Source of the DNA: Desulfobacteraceae bacterium
Lineage (GTDB): Bacteria > Desulfobacterota > Desulfobacteria > Desulfobacterales > Desulfosarcinaceae
Direction: 5' to 3'
DNA: 64,000 bases
Assembly: GCA_013003715.1 (NCBI GenBank)
Contig: JABDIN010000059.1
Location: 46,690 to 110,689 of the forward strand
Shown in pieces: positions 9,388 through 17,953 of this stretch. Numbering within the stretch: position 1 is the first letter of the stretch; the number at the start of each line of letters is the position of its first letter. Both the position numbers and the translations under genes were made by a program. Under the pieces are notes generated by a model. That model did no database searches, was not told the DNA's origin, and saw nothing but the letters and a program-made list of their open reading frames with translations.

Positions 9388-10548
9388 TTATCGTTTAAGA
9401 GAATAAAAATTGCTGTCCACACTAGCGATATAAATATGGCTGTCTGTGACGATCGGCGACGAAAAGATGCCGCCAGTGACAAATCCTTCAACTTTATCCA
9501 TGTAAAAACGATAGATTCTGCGCCCATCTTCGATATTAAACGCCTGGAGTGCCCGGACGTTGGTTGAAGCCCAGGAGTATCTAGCGCTTATGCTTCCGAT
9601 GTAGACGATCTTTTCATGAATGACCGGGGTGCCCCAGGCCCAACCACCCGTTGAGCTTTTCCATCGTATTTCTCCGGAATCCGCTTCGATACATAAAAGG
9701 AGCCGCGCATCCGAACTCCCGATATAGGCTTTATTTCCAAGGATCACGGGAGTGGATTCCACCCATGAACCGTCCGGAAATGAACAGGTCCATTCAAGTG
9801 ACCCATTCGCTATATTCAATGCCGACAGCGATGCACCACGGCTGCCGATGATAAGTTTGTTTTCGTAGATAGCCGCTGTCGACTGAATAACTTCTCCGAT
9901 ACGGCTGGACCAGATCAACTCTCCGACACCGGCCTTCAGCGCATACATATAGCCATCCCAACTCCCAACATTTACAACGGCATCATGCACGAGGGGTGTG
10001 GCCCTGATGATACCCTTTGTCGGGAAACGCCATTTAATGGAACCATCGCTTGTATTGATGGCATAGAGATGGTGATTTGAACTGCCGATGTACAATACAC
10101 CATCGGTTACATTTGGAGAGGACTGCAGGTAATCAAAGTCATACGGTTCATCGTTGGCGGGCAGTCTCTTTCTTACATTATTTTCAATATTTACCCGCCA
10201 TCGGAGACTACCTGTCCCTATATCTATCGCATAAAGGTAGCCATCATCACTGGAAATGTAGACGGTTTTTTTTTCAATGGCCGGTTTACAGCGGACCATA
10301 CCACCGGTTTTATATTGCCATTTAACACGGCCGTTTTCTGAACCGAGTGCGAATACGACCCCATCATCATTCCCAAAAAACAAGGTTTTTTGAACAAGGA
10401 CAGGAGAGGACCAGATGGCTCCAGTTGTTGCATAAACCCATTCTTTAACAGGGGGGGACGTGTTTTCACTGTATGCTGAACCGGGCAGAAGCCATAGCGC
10501 GGATAAAAACAAAATCAATCGGATCAGCGGCGATGCAAAAAAATTCAT
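9388..10548 (-). CDS. Exported PQQ-like beta-propeller protein
   Basis: A 386-residue protein with a Sec signal peptide (about residues 1-27, ending SAYS). It is followed by seven or so repeats of the PQQ-enzyme/BamB type, each with a core like SSDDGYLYAIDIGTGSLRW or GSSNHHLYAINTSDGSIKWR, forming a beta propeller. The residues that coordinate PQQ in quinoprotein dehydrogenases are not evident, so a scaffolding or binding role outside the cytoplasm is more likely than catalysis. A strong ribosome site (GAGGAG) precedes the ATG. A weak stem-loop (CTGAAT/ATTCAG, 9356-9370) follows its stop codon. Confidence 0.8.
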   Translation of the reverse strand: MNFFASPLIRLILFLSALWLLPGSAYSENTSPPVKEWVYATTGAIWSSPVLVQKTLFFGNDDGVVFALGSENGRVKWQYKTGGMVRCKPAIEKKTVYISSDDGYLYAIDIGTGSLRWRVNIENNVRKRLPANDEPYDFDYLQSSPNVTDGVLYIGSSNHHLYAINTSDGSIKWRFPTKGIIRATPLVHDAVVNVGSWDGYMYALKAGVGELIWSSRIGEVIQSTAAIYENKLIIGSRGASLSALNIANGSLEWTCSFPDGSWVESTPVILGNKAYIGSSDARLLLCIEADSGEIRWKSSTGGWAWGTPVIHEKIVYIGSISARYSWASTNVRALQAFNIEDGRRIYRFYMDKVEGFVTGGIFSSPIVTDSHIYIASVDSNFYSLKR

Positions 10549-10620
10549 AGTGACTCCTCATTAAAATGATGACGGTTGAGAGGGAAGGCCATCCAGGCCC
10601 AGGCTTTATTATGGACGGAG

Positions 10621-10646
10621 ATTATAAAGCCTCAAGTTGCTTGAGG
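10621..10646 (-). terminator. Possible terminator at the 3' end of the MerR gene
   Basis: CCTCAAG-TTG-CTTGAGG (10630-10646) is a 7-base-pair stem with a 3-base loop. Read on the minus strand it is followed by CTTTATAAT, a weak T tract. It overlaps the MerR stop codon and lies upstream of the PQQ-repeat gene. Confidence 0.4.
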
Positions 10647-11528
10647 GTCAACAGGAAATCTCTTTTTTTTGACCGGCACTCTGACTTCGGTCACATGTTT
10701 TTCAGGGTTGGCCGTTATGGCAGTTCCAACATGGTAGATCCATTCCAGCGAGCCGGCGGGTATAAACCCTTGCTTTCGAATCCATGCTTCCAGAGGGTCC
10801 AATTTGCCAATGATGGGATCAAGCAATCCAACATGGTAAAATGAGGCTGCCTGGCGAGCGTTGATGGCCTGTGTGAACGGGTGCGATTCTCCCGGATTTC
10901 GATTCAAGGGGATACAATATACCATGTTATGGACCATATAATCTCTGCCAGGGTAATCATGGAATATCGTTCGCAATTGAGAAAGTCCGGTTATCTCCAG
11001 GTTATTTGCATCAATAATCCTGATTAATGCATTAACGGCTTGCTGGTAGGATAAATAGTGGTACTTGTCATCAGACCTCACGAACACGACTTGCTGCTCA
11101 GGTATTTGTATGATTTGCGCGTCAACGCCGCCTGCATCCTGCCTGCCGCCATTTACCAGTGGATTAAATTTTGCCAGCGTGGATTGATACGCGTTGAGAT
11201 AGGTTTTGATTTTTTTATAATAATTAATTTTGCCGGTAACTTCCTTCTCTTTCTTCTCATAACACGCACCCAAGGAATGGCTATCATGATTCTTGATCTG
11301 TTTGATGTCATCCAGGGAAAAATGTAACTCTTTCCAGGTATTGATGAAGTTAACATCATAGAGTTGATGCGCCCGATAATACCGATATTTGGTTACAGGA
11401 TCTGTATGATCCGGCTTCAACAGGTTGATTTCATCATAATAACGCAAGGTACTGACGGGGAGGCGAGCCAGTTTGGACATTTCACCAATGCTTAGGCAGT
11501 CCTTGGATTTGGTTGGTTTTGAGTCCAT
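10632..11528 (-). CDS. MerR-family regulator with GyrI-like effector domain
   Basis: A 298-residue regulator. Residues about 10-80 are a MerR winged helix (LSIGEMSKLARLPVSTLRYY then YYRAHQLYDVNFI). A helix of about 40 residues links it to a C-terminal GyrI/BmrR-type small-molecule domain (IIQIPEQQVVFVRSDDKYHY onward). The start is put at 11528 since the 14 residues before it are poorly conserved in character. An upstream start at 11570 is possible. It is divergent from the flavoprotein-kynurenine operon and is the obvious candidate for its activator. The effector is unknown, with an aromatic compound a reasonable guess. Confidence 0.8.
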   Translation of the reverse strand: MDSKPTKSKDCLSIGEMSKLARLPVSTLRYYDEINLLKPDHTDPVTKYRYYRAHQLYDVNFINTWKELHFSLDDIKQIKNHDSHSLGACYEKKEKEVTGKINYYKKIKTYLNAYQSTLAKFNPLVNGGRQDAGGVDAQIIQIPEQQVVFVRSDDKYHYLSYQQAVNALIRIIDANNLEITGLSQLRTIFHDYPGRDYMVHNMVYCIPLNRNPGESHPFTQAINARQAASFYHVGLLDPIIGKLDPLEAWIRKQGFIPAGSLEWIYHVGTAITANPEKHVTEVRVPVKKKRFPVDPQAT

Positions 11529-11706
11529 GAATCTATGTTGGAATGCCTTTGTTTTTAATAAATAAACCACGCATCCTTATCCATAGCATTTTGTCGATTA
11601 TTAGAAAAGTACTGGATTCTTTCCGGTTTTTACATCCTCGGTAATCTGTGTTAATCTTCACATGGTTCGAATTCATCAACATCCTTAGGTTTAATGGAGC
11701 GCATCA

Positions 11707-13089
11707 ATGGATAATTATGATGTAGTAATTGTAGGGTCGGGTACGGCCGGGCAGACCGCGGCCTATGAATTAAATGCGCACAAGATGCGGGTGGCGGTGA
11801 TTGAGAAAAGCGACCGGCCCGGAGGAACTTGCGCCCTGGCCGGCTGCCAGGCCAAAAAATGGTTTTATGAAATTACCGAGACCGTCGCCAGGTCCGGTCA
11901 TCTGCACGGTCTGGGGATAGAACAGATGCCGGTGTGGTCATGGCCGGACACGCTGAAACAAAAAAACAAGTTCACATCACGCGTTCCGGATTCAACGGTT
12001 GAGGGCTTAAAATCGGCCGGTATCGAATACATAAAAGGGGACACCCGATTCCTTGACCCGGACACCATGGTTGTTGACGGAAAAAAAATCAGTGCCGGCC
12101 GATTTATTCTGGCCACCGGCGCACAGCCGATGTCTTTACCCATTGACGGCGCGGAACACCTCATTACCAGTGAGGCGTTCCTTGAGCTCGACGAACTGCC
12201 GGAACGCATGGTATTTGTCGGCGGCGGATTCATCTCATTCGAATTTGCTCACTTTGCGGCCAGGCTTGGGCCTGAAAACCGCCGAATCACAATTTTAGAG
12301 GCTGGCGACCGGCCGCTGGGGCCCTTTGACCAGGAGGTGGTGGAATGGTTGTCCAAGGCTTCGCAGGATGAGGGTGTGGAAATACGCACGAAGGTTGAAA
12401 TACTGTCCGTGATCAAAAAGGGGACTGAGTATAAAATCAGCACGCGTTCCGCGGATAATTTCACGGCCGACCTTGTCATTCATGGTGCGGGACGAACACC
12501 GGATATCGAACACCTCGGCCTGGAGTCGGGTGGTGTCGAATTCGACCGCCGCGGAATCCGGGTTAATCCTGCAATGCAGTCAACCAACCCGAAGGTCTAT
12601 GCTGTGGGAGATTGCGCCAATACCATCCAACTCGCCAGGGTCGCCGATTGTGAAGCCCTGGTGGCTGCAAAAAACATCATCACCGGCAATGACCAATCCG
12701 AACCCGCGGAAATGGACTACACAACCGTACCCGCCGTGTTATTTACCTATCCCCAATACGGTATGGTGGGAAAAACCGAAGCCGCTTTGATTGCTGAGGG
12801 GATTGATTACCGGAAAAGCGCCGGCAACAACCTTGGATGGCCGACCTATAAACGGATCGGCATGAAGCACGCCGGTTACAAAATAATGTCCGGGTCCGAC
12901 GGGAGGATTTTAGGCGCCCACATCCTCTCGGACAATTGTAGCGGGCTCATCAACACCATAAGACAGGCCATGATCCACGGATCGACAGTGGGTGAGCTGC
13001 ATTGGCAAAGCCTCATGACCCCTTACCCCAGCCGGGAGAGCGACCTGGTGTACATGTTGAAACCGCTCCTGGACGATAGCAACGGCTGA
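11707..13089 (+). CDS. FAD/NAD(P)-dependent disulfide-type oxidoreductase
   Basis: A 460-residue protein of the pyridine nucleotide-disulfide oxidoreductase class I fold: FAD motif VIVGSGTAGQTAA (residues 7-19), the redox pair C-x4-C (C42 and C47 in GGTCALAGC), NAD motif VFVGGGFISFEFA and the second FAD motif VYAVGDCAN. The C-terminal interface domain is present, but the canonical HPTxxE motif that supplies the active-site base is replaced by a TPYPSRESD segment. That suggests it reduces something other than lipoamide or glutathione. It is first in a three-gene unit with tryptophan dioxygenase and kynureninase (26-base gap), so it may serve that pathway, though no link is established. Confidence 0.8.
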   Translation: MDNYDVVIVGSGTAGQTAAYELNAHKMRVAVIEKSDRPGGTCALAGCQAKKWFYEITETVARSGHLHGLGIEQMPVWSWPDTLKQKNKFTSRVPDSTVEGLKSAGIEYIKGDTRFLDPDTMVVDGKKISAGRFILATGAQPMSLPIDGAEHLITSEAFLELDELPERMVFVGGGFISFEFAHFAARLGPENRRITILEAGDRPLGPFDQEVVEWLSKASQDEGVEIRTKVEILSVIKKGTEYKISTRSADNFTADLVIHGAGRTPDIEHLGLESGGVEFDRRGIRVNPAMQSTNPKVYAVGDCANTIQLARVADCEALVAAKNIITGNDQSEPAEMDYTTVPAVLFTYPQYGMVGKTEAALIAEGIDYRKSAGNNLGWPTYKRIGMKHAGYKIMSGSDGRILGAHILSDNCSGLINTIRQAMIHGSTVGELHWQSLMTPYPSRESDLVYMLKPLLDDSNG

Positions 13090-13114
13090 TGTTATTGAAA
13101 GAAAAGGAGGATGG

Positions 13115-13915
13115 GTGGAACTGACATATTCCGGTTATCTGCAGGTAGACAAACTGCTGTCGTTGCAAGACCTTCGCTCCTATGAACCCGCCAATGATGA
13201 ATTATTGTTCATTATCATTCACCAGGCATATGAACTATGGTTCAAGCAGGTTTTGCATGAGATCGATCAACTGATCCACCTGCTTGGCGCCGGGGATATC
13301 AGCCGGATACCCCATAAATTGAAGCGAATTCGAACCATCTTTAAAGTTCTGGCCCACCAATGGGATATTCTGGAGACCATGACCCCGGATGATTTTCTCA
13401 GGTTCAGGACCAAACTGGGCACCGCCAGCGGATTTCAGTCCTTCCAGTTCAGGGAGTTGGAATTTGTCCTCGGCTATAAGCGGAACCAAATGTTATCCAT
13501 ATTCAAGGATGATCCGCCGGCACACAAACGGCTCACGCACCGACTCTCCCAGCCGTCACTGTGGGATGCCTTTCTCATATTCCTGGACAGTGCGGGTTAT
13601 CCCATACCCCAAAATCGTCTGGGGAAGACAACAGACACACCCACCGAACCCAACGCGGATATCCAAGACGTGCTGCTGCGGATATACCGGGACAACCTCA
13701 CGTTGCGAGATATTTGTGAATCCCTGGTGGATATCGACGAGGGCATCCAGGAATGGCGCTATCACCACGTAAAAATGGTTGAACGCACACTGGGCGGCAA
13801 ACCGGGAACAGGCGGTTCCTCGGGCACAGACTATTTGCGCAAGACGCTGTTCAAACCTTTTTTCCCCGATTTGTGGGCCATTCGATCCCAGTTTGTGGAC
13901 GCCAATGAAAGCTGA
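13115..13915 (+). CDS. kynA: Tryptophan 2,3-dioxygenase
   Basis: A 266-residue heme dioxygenase that opens the indole ring of L-tryptophan with O2 to give N-formylkynurenine. Diagnostic features are YSGYLQVDKLLSLQ at the N-terminus, HQAYELWFKQ with the active-site His, FRELEFVLGYK, and near the C-terminus the heme-ligand region RYHHVKMVER followed by LGGKPGTGGSSGTDYL. The length is near that of short bacterial forms. The start is GTG at 13115, right after AAGGAGG. An overlapping ATG at 13111 is out of frame. The requirement for O2 is notable if the host is an anaerobe. Confidence 0.95.
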   Translation: MELTYSGYLQVDKLLSLQDLRSYEPANDELLFIIIHQAYELWFKQVLHEIDQLIHLLGAGDISRIPHKLKRIRTIFKVLAHQWDILETMTPDDFLRFRTKLGTASGFQSFQFRELEFVLGYKRNQMLSIFKDDPPAHKRLTHRLSQPSLWDAFLIFLDSAGYPIPQNRLGKTTDTPTEPNADIQDVLLRIYRDNLTLRDICESLVDIDEGIQEWRYHHVKMVERTLGGKPGTGGSSGTDYLRKTLFKPFFPDLWAIRSQFVDANES

Positions 13916-15101
13916 AGAACTTTACCGCACACCCAACGGCATCGCTCATCATTACTCACAATTCAGGGTTTCCGAACGGCTGCTGTTCACCGGTCACTCC
14001 CATCAGGCATGGCCGGATTGTGCCATGGACGGTCAGGTACAGGCCTGGCATGATGCGGCCCGATATGTCGATCACAAGTGGGAACATGCATTTGCGCGGG
14101 CGGCTCGGGTGAAAAAAGGATACGCCGGGTTGCTGGAGGACGATCCCCAAAACATCACCCTGGGATCGAACACCCATGAACTGGTGGTAAAATTTTTATC
14201 TGCCTTGCCCCTGGGAGATCGCCCCAGGCTCATCACCACGGATGGTGAATTCCATACCATTCGCCGTCAACTGGACCGCCTGGAAGAAGAAGGGGTGGAA
14301 ATCGTCAAGGTCCCGACCCATCCGCCGGACCGTATTGTCGAGCGCACACTGAAATTGATTGATGATCGAACCGCGGCGGTTTTGATGTCAAAGGTATTTT
14401 TCAATTCCGGCATCATTGTCCATGGTCTCGATGAACTCGCGCAACGATGCCGGCGCTCCGGTGCTGAGTTTTTGGTGGACGCCTACCACGCCCTGAATGT
14501 CGTCCCATTCTCCGTAAAACAAGAAAAACTGGAATCGGCGTTCATCGTCGGTGGCGGTTATAAATACTGCCAGATGGGTGAAGGCAATTGTTTCCTGCGG
14601 GTGCCGCCGGATTGCAGTCGCCGTCCGGTCGTCACGGGGTGGTTTGCAGAGTTTGAAACACTTGCAACCGCCCATGAATCAGAAAAGGTGCCCTACCCCC
14701 GCAACGCGGAACGGTTTGCCGGTTCGACATACGATCCCACCTGTCACTACCGCGCATCTGAAGTCTTTGCCTTTTTTGAGAAACAGCGGCTGACCCCCGA
14801 TTTGCTGCGAACGGTGAGTCAACACCAGATAAAATGTCTCATGGACGATTTCGATGACCTGGATCTCGATCCCGGTGTCATCCAATATGATAAAACCATC
14901 CCCATGCAAGACAGGGCCGGGTTCCTGGTTCTGCATACCCCGAACGCCCATTTTATTCAAAAAACCCTGGTGGAACACGGTGTTCTCACCGACTGCCGTG
15001 ATACTGCGTTGCGCTTCGGTCCGGCCCCATATCTTTCAGACCGTCAATTAAGTGAAGCAATGCGGATACTCGGCGAAGTGATTAACACGATGCTCCGGTA
15101 A
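13905..15101 (+). CDS. kynU: Kynureninase (class V PLP enzyme)
   Basis: A 398-residue PLP enzyme expected to cleave kynurenine to anthranilate and alanine. The cofactor Lys is K220 in GGGYKYCQMGEG. D192 and H195 in VDAYHALNV are the pyridine-ring aspartate and stacking region of fold-type I class V enzymes. The start at 13905 overlaps the last 11 bases of kynA and gives a normal-length protein. The same frame extends further upstream but only inside kynA. Specificity is inferred largely from the gene pair. No kynurenine formamidase is seen in the window, so the middle step must be done elsewhere or by an unrelated hydrolase. Confidence 0.8.
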   Translation: MKAEELYRTPNGIAHHYSQFRVSERLLFTGHSHQAWPDCAMDGQVQAWHDAARYVDHKWEHAFARAARVKKGYAGLLEDDPQNITLGSNTHELVVKFLSALPLGDRPRLITTDGEFHTIRRQLDRLEEEGVEIVKVPTHPPDRIVERTLKLIDDRTAAVLMSKVFFNSGIIVHGLDELAQRCRRSGAEFLVDAYHALNVVPFSVKQEKLESAFIVGGGYKYCQMGEGNCFLRVPPDCSRRPVVTGWFAEFETLATAHESEKVPYPRNAERFAGSTYDPTCHYRASEVFAFFEKQRLTPDLLRTVSQHQIKCLMDDFDDLDLDPGVIQYDKTIPMQDRAGFLVLHTPNAHFIQKTLVEHGVLTDCRDTALRFGPAPYLSDRQLSEAMRILGEVINTMLR

Positions 15102-15171
15102 TCTCCGCACAATCACACAGTTATGATCGATCACCGGAAAAACCCTGTTAGCGAAGGGGGCATCCAAATTC

Positions 15172-15678
15172 TCAATTTTTCGATTCAGTCAGCGACCGCA
15201 GGTCGATCTCACCCTTTTCATTGATCGGCACCCGGTTCAACAGTCCCGAACCGCCCAACTGCAGGTGGCCCTTGATCGCGTAAGTCCATTTTTCATCGGG
15301 TGTTTCCTGCCCGGCCCCCCGAATGAGGCGGTGAACCGTAGTGATCATATCCAGCACCGAAGAATACAAGGTCAGGGTGATCGTATCGCCGCTGTATGGC
15401 CCTATCTCCATTTGCGGACCGGCCACACCCTGGGCGAACGGACGGCCGTTCAATGACAAATCGCAATCAATGCCGCTGATTGTCAGCGATTGCGCACTTC
15501 GGTTCAGAACACGAAGATCCACATCAAAGGCTGTTTCCAGTCCCCGAAACTCCTTGACGCGAATGGATGCCAGGCTGATCCGGGGCGGCTCCTGCCGATT
15601 TCCCAGCGTGGCACAGGATACGGGCAGACAGACAAGCAGTAGAAGAAACACGATTGTGCGTAGTTTGTTTTTCTCCAT
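15172..15678 (-). CDS. LEA type 2 family lipoprotein
   Basis: A 168-residue lipoprotein: signal peptide with lipobox LPVSC (Cys22), then a beta-rich WHy/LEA-2 domain (ISLASIRVKEFRGLETAFDV, LRVLNRSAQSLTISGIDCDL, later a SGDTITLTLYSS strand). Proteins of this fold in proteobacteria are membrane-anchored and linked to stress tolerance, but their mechanism is unknown. The start at 15678 is supported by AAAGGA nine bases upstream and gives a normal signal peptide. A start at 15702 adds eight residues. It is a single gene, convergent with kynU. Confidence 0.8.
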   Translation of the reverse strand: MEKNKLRTIVFLLLLVCLPVSCATLGNRQEPPRISLASIRVKEFRGLETAFDVDLRVLNRSAQSLTISGIDCDLSLNGRPFAQGVAGPQMEIGPYSGDTITLTLYSSVLDMITTVHRLIRGAGQETPDEKWTYAIKGHLQLGGSGLLNRVPINEKGEIDLRSLTESKN

Positions 15679-15750
15679 GGGAATCGTCCTTTTTGTCTTC
15701 AATTGTTTTCTTATTCTGGTTAGTATGTTTTTTTACAAATCTGAAGCGCC

Positions 15751-15786
15751 CGGATTCATAAATGGATTCATAAACGGATTCAATTG
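15751..15786. repeat. 12-base tandem repeat, about 2.7 copies
   Basis: CGGATTCATAAA, TGGATTCATAAA and CGGATTCAATTG stand head to tail between the divergent LEA lipoprotein and AAA ATPase genes. The first two copies differ at one base and the third diverges at its end. It could be spaced protein-binding sites or slippage. Confidence 0.7.
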
Positions 15787-15850
15787 TATTCGTATCTTAC
15801 CATAAAGACGAATAACATGATTTTAGTCCGCAATCATTAATCTTTACTGA

Positions 15851-15908
15851 CTATTATGAACCGGACCTCAGAATAGTCTTGACTATTTTGAAGTCCGGTT
15901 CATAATAG
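15851..15908. repeat. 58-base near-perfect palindrome before the AAA ATPase gene
   Basis: Outer arms of 16 bases match perfectly (15851-15866 and 15893-15908, CTATTATGAACCGGAC and its complement). Inner arms AATAGTC/GACTATT (15872-15878, 15881-15887) continue the dyad around a two-base centre, leaving only a few mismatches over 58 bases. It ends five bases before the ATG of the next gene, so in mRNA it would form a very stable hairpin that masks the ribosome site. Confidence 0.9.
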
Positions 15909-15913
15909 CGGAT

Positions 15914-17053
15914 ATGATACGATATTTGGAAAATAAAATTAAAGAAGATCTTCCGGAAAAAATAATCCTTTTATCCGGCCCCCGTCAGGTTGGAAAAACC
16001 ACTTTATCAAAACAATTGGTAGACTCTTTTGCCTATTTGAACTACGACGCCACGGCTGACCGAAAAATTATCCATAATGAAGAGTGGACACGGGAAGTTC
16101 AACTGGTAATTTTCGATGAGCTGCATAAAATAAAAAATTGGAAATCCCGAATAAAAGGCATATATGACACCGAAGGATTTCCGCCATCCATAATTGTCAC
16201 AGGGTCCGCCAGACTCGATACATATAAAAAAAGCGGCGAATCTTTAGCCGGCAGATATTTTCCTTTCCGATTGCATCCCCTGACTGTCACCGAAGCATGT
16301 AAAGATTTGAATGCGGATTCCAAATCAGTCTTGGCTAATTTGTTGAAATTCGGCTGCTTTCCGGAACCCTATCTGAAAGGCAGCGAGACATTTTCAAAAC
16401 GCTGGCGAAGAACGCACACCGATATCATCATCAGGGAAGACCTGTTGGATCTGGAAAAGGTCAGGGATATAAAATCAATAGAGATACTGATCGATCTGAT
16501 AAGAGCAAGAGTGGGCGCTCCCACATCCTATACCTCTCTGGCCAATGATCTTCAGGTCTCCGTTCATACGGTAAAACATTGGCTGCAAATCCTGGAAAAT
16601 CTGTATGTAATTTTTCCGGTACATCCATACCATAAAAACATTACGCGCAGCATTTTGAAAGCGTCAAAATACTATGTGTACGATACCGGAGGAGTTGACG
16701 GGAATATCGGACAGAGGCTTGAAAATGCTGTTGCCTGTGCCCTCCTGCGGGAGCTCCACTATATCGAGGATACTACCGGCAGTAAGACAGGACTTTTTTA
16801 TTTGAAAGATAAAGAACAGCATGAGGTGGATTTTCTGGTGGTCATTGATAACAAGCCGATTATCATGATAGAAGTCAAAACCGGTGATGATCAATTTTCA
16901 CGATCGCTGTTTCGATTTAAACGTTATCTGAAGAATACGAAAGCTGTTCAGGTTGTTTTCGACCTGAAACGAAAAAAAACCAAAGAAACGGTCAATATGC
17001 TGCCCGCCCATGAATTCCTGAAGGATTTACCGCTAATCATTCACGCCTCCTGA
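15914..17053 (+). CDS. AAA ATPase with DUF4143 nuclease-like domain
   Basis: A 379-residue protein of the common AAA_14-DUF4143 family. It has a P-loop GPRQVGKT at residues 22-29, Walker B VIFDE at 65-69, a sensor segment IIVTGSARLDTYKKSGESLAGRY (residues about 94-115), and a C-terminal domain with HEVDFLV followed by IMIEVKTGDD, the D-x(n)-E-x-K pattern of PD-(D/E)xK-like folds. The family is widespread, often mobile, and has no settled function, although some members lie near defence or toxin genes. Codon use is clearly A/T-rich relative to neighbours, suggesting transfer. No other mobile gene is adjacent. No ribosome site is evident between the palindrome and the ATG. Confidence 0.85.
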   Translation: MIRYLENKIKEDLPEKIILLSGPRQVGKTTLSKQLVDSFAYLNYDATADRKIIHNEEWTREVQLVIFDELHKIKNWKSRIKGIYDTEGFPPSIIVTGSARLDTYKKSGESLAGRYFPFRLHPLTVTEACKDLNADSKSVLANLLKFGCFPEPYLKGSETFSKRWRRTHTDIIIREDLLDLEKVRDIKSIEILIDLIRARVGAPTSYTSLANDLQVSVHTVKHWLQILENLYVIFPVHPYHKNITRSILKASKYYVYDTGGVDGNIGQRLENAVACALLRELHYIEDTTGSKTGLFYLKDKEQHEVDFLVVIDNKPIIMIEVKTGDDQFSRSLFRFKRYLKNTKAVQVVFDLKRKKTKETVNMLPAHEFLKDLPLIIHAS

Positions 17054-17168
17054 TTTCGTGGCTGTTGCAATTCCAAGACAATCACCCCGGCCTGACGCGA
17101 TCAATGGGCTGTCGACCATATGGTGGTGTAAAGGCAGTATAGAAACTGCCAATAGGTAATACTTCAAA

Positions 17169-17948
17169 TCAGCCGATTTTTTTCTTCACCTGATGTTTTA
17201 TCCAAGCCACCCACTCCTCCAGACCCTGCTCGGCCGTGGCGGAGGTTTCGAAGATGGGCATGTCGGGATGTATTTGGCGGATGTTGGCGATGGCGGCCGC
17301 TTTGTCATAAGTGAGAAAAGGCAGAAGATCGATCTTGTTGAGCAGCGCCACATCGCACTCCCGGAACATGAGAGGATATTTCAGGGGTTTATCTTCACCC
17401 TCGGTGACGCTGAGGATCACGGCACGGGCGTCCTCCCCGATGTCGAACTCCGCGGGACAGACCAGGTTGCCGACATTCTCCACGATCAGCAGGTCGATGG
17501 CATCCAGATCAAGGGTGTCGGCGGCGTTTTCGATGGCATTGGCCACCAGGTGGCAGTCACCGCCGAATTCATCGGTATTGATCTGGACAACCGGTGCGCC
17601 GGTGACGGCCAGACGGTCGGCGTCATTGGTGGTACAGATATCACCGACGATGACGGCGGAGGGAACCTCGGGCATCAGCCGTTCCAATGTCTTCACGAGG
17701 GTGGCGGTTTTGCCCGAACCCGGCGAACTCATGACATTCAGCACGAACACCCGATGCCGGGCAAACAAGTGCCGGTTCGCTTCGGCCATCTTCTCATTGA
17801 CATCCAGAACCCGCCGAACCACCTTGATCTCCCTGGTCCCGGACTTATTGCTTTCCACGGAGACGCCCCCTCTCCGGGTATGGTGATGGGGTCTGCCGGT
17901 TTTATCGTGATGACAATGTTTCACATGTCTGTACAGGGAGTACGGCAT
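17169..17948 (-). CDS. hypB: Hydrogenase/urease-type nickel incorporation GTPase HypB
   Basis: A 259-residue GTPase that works with HypA to deliver Ni to [NiFe]-hydrogenase. It shows a His/Cys-rich N-terminus (HVKHCHH, HHH near residues 8-23) able to bind nickel, P-loop SSPGSGKT (74-81), the VGDICTTNDADRL switch region, ENVGNLVCPAEFD with the metal-site Cys, and NKIDLL for guanine. The start has AGGATTAGGA upstream and sits five bases after the hypA stop. No hydrogenase structural gene is in the window. Confidence 0.95.
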   Translation of the reverse strand: MPYSLYRHVKHCHHDKTGRPHHHTRRGGVSVESNKSGTREIKVVRRVLDVNEKMAEANRHLFARHRVFVLNVMSSPGSGKTATLVKTLERLMPEVPSAVIVGDICTTNDADRLAVTGAPVVQINTDEFGGDCHLVANAIENAADTLDLDAIDLLIVENVGNLVCPAEFDIGEDARAVILSVTEGEDKPLKYPLMFRECDVALLNKIDLLPFLTYDKAAAIANIRQIHPDMPIFETSATAEQGLEEWVAWIKHQVKKKIG

Positions 17949-17953
17949 TGATC

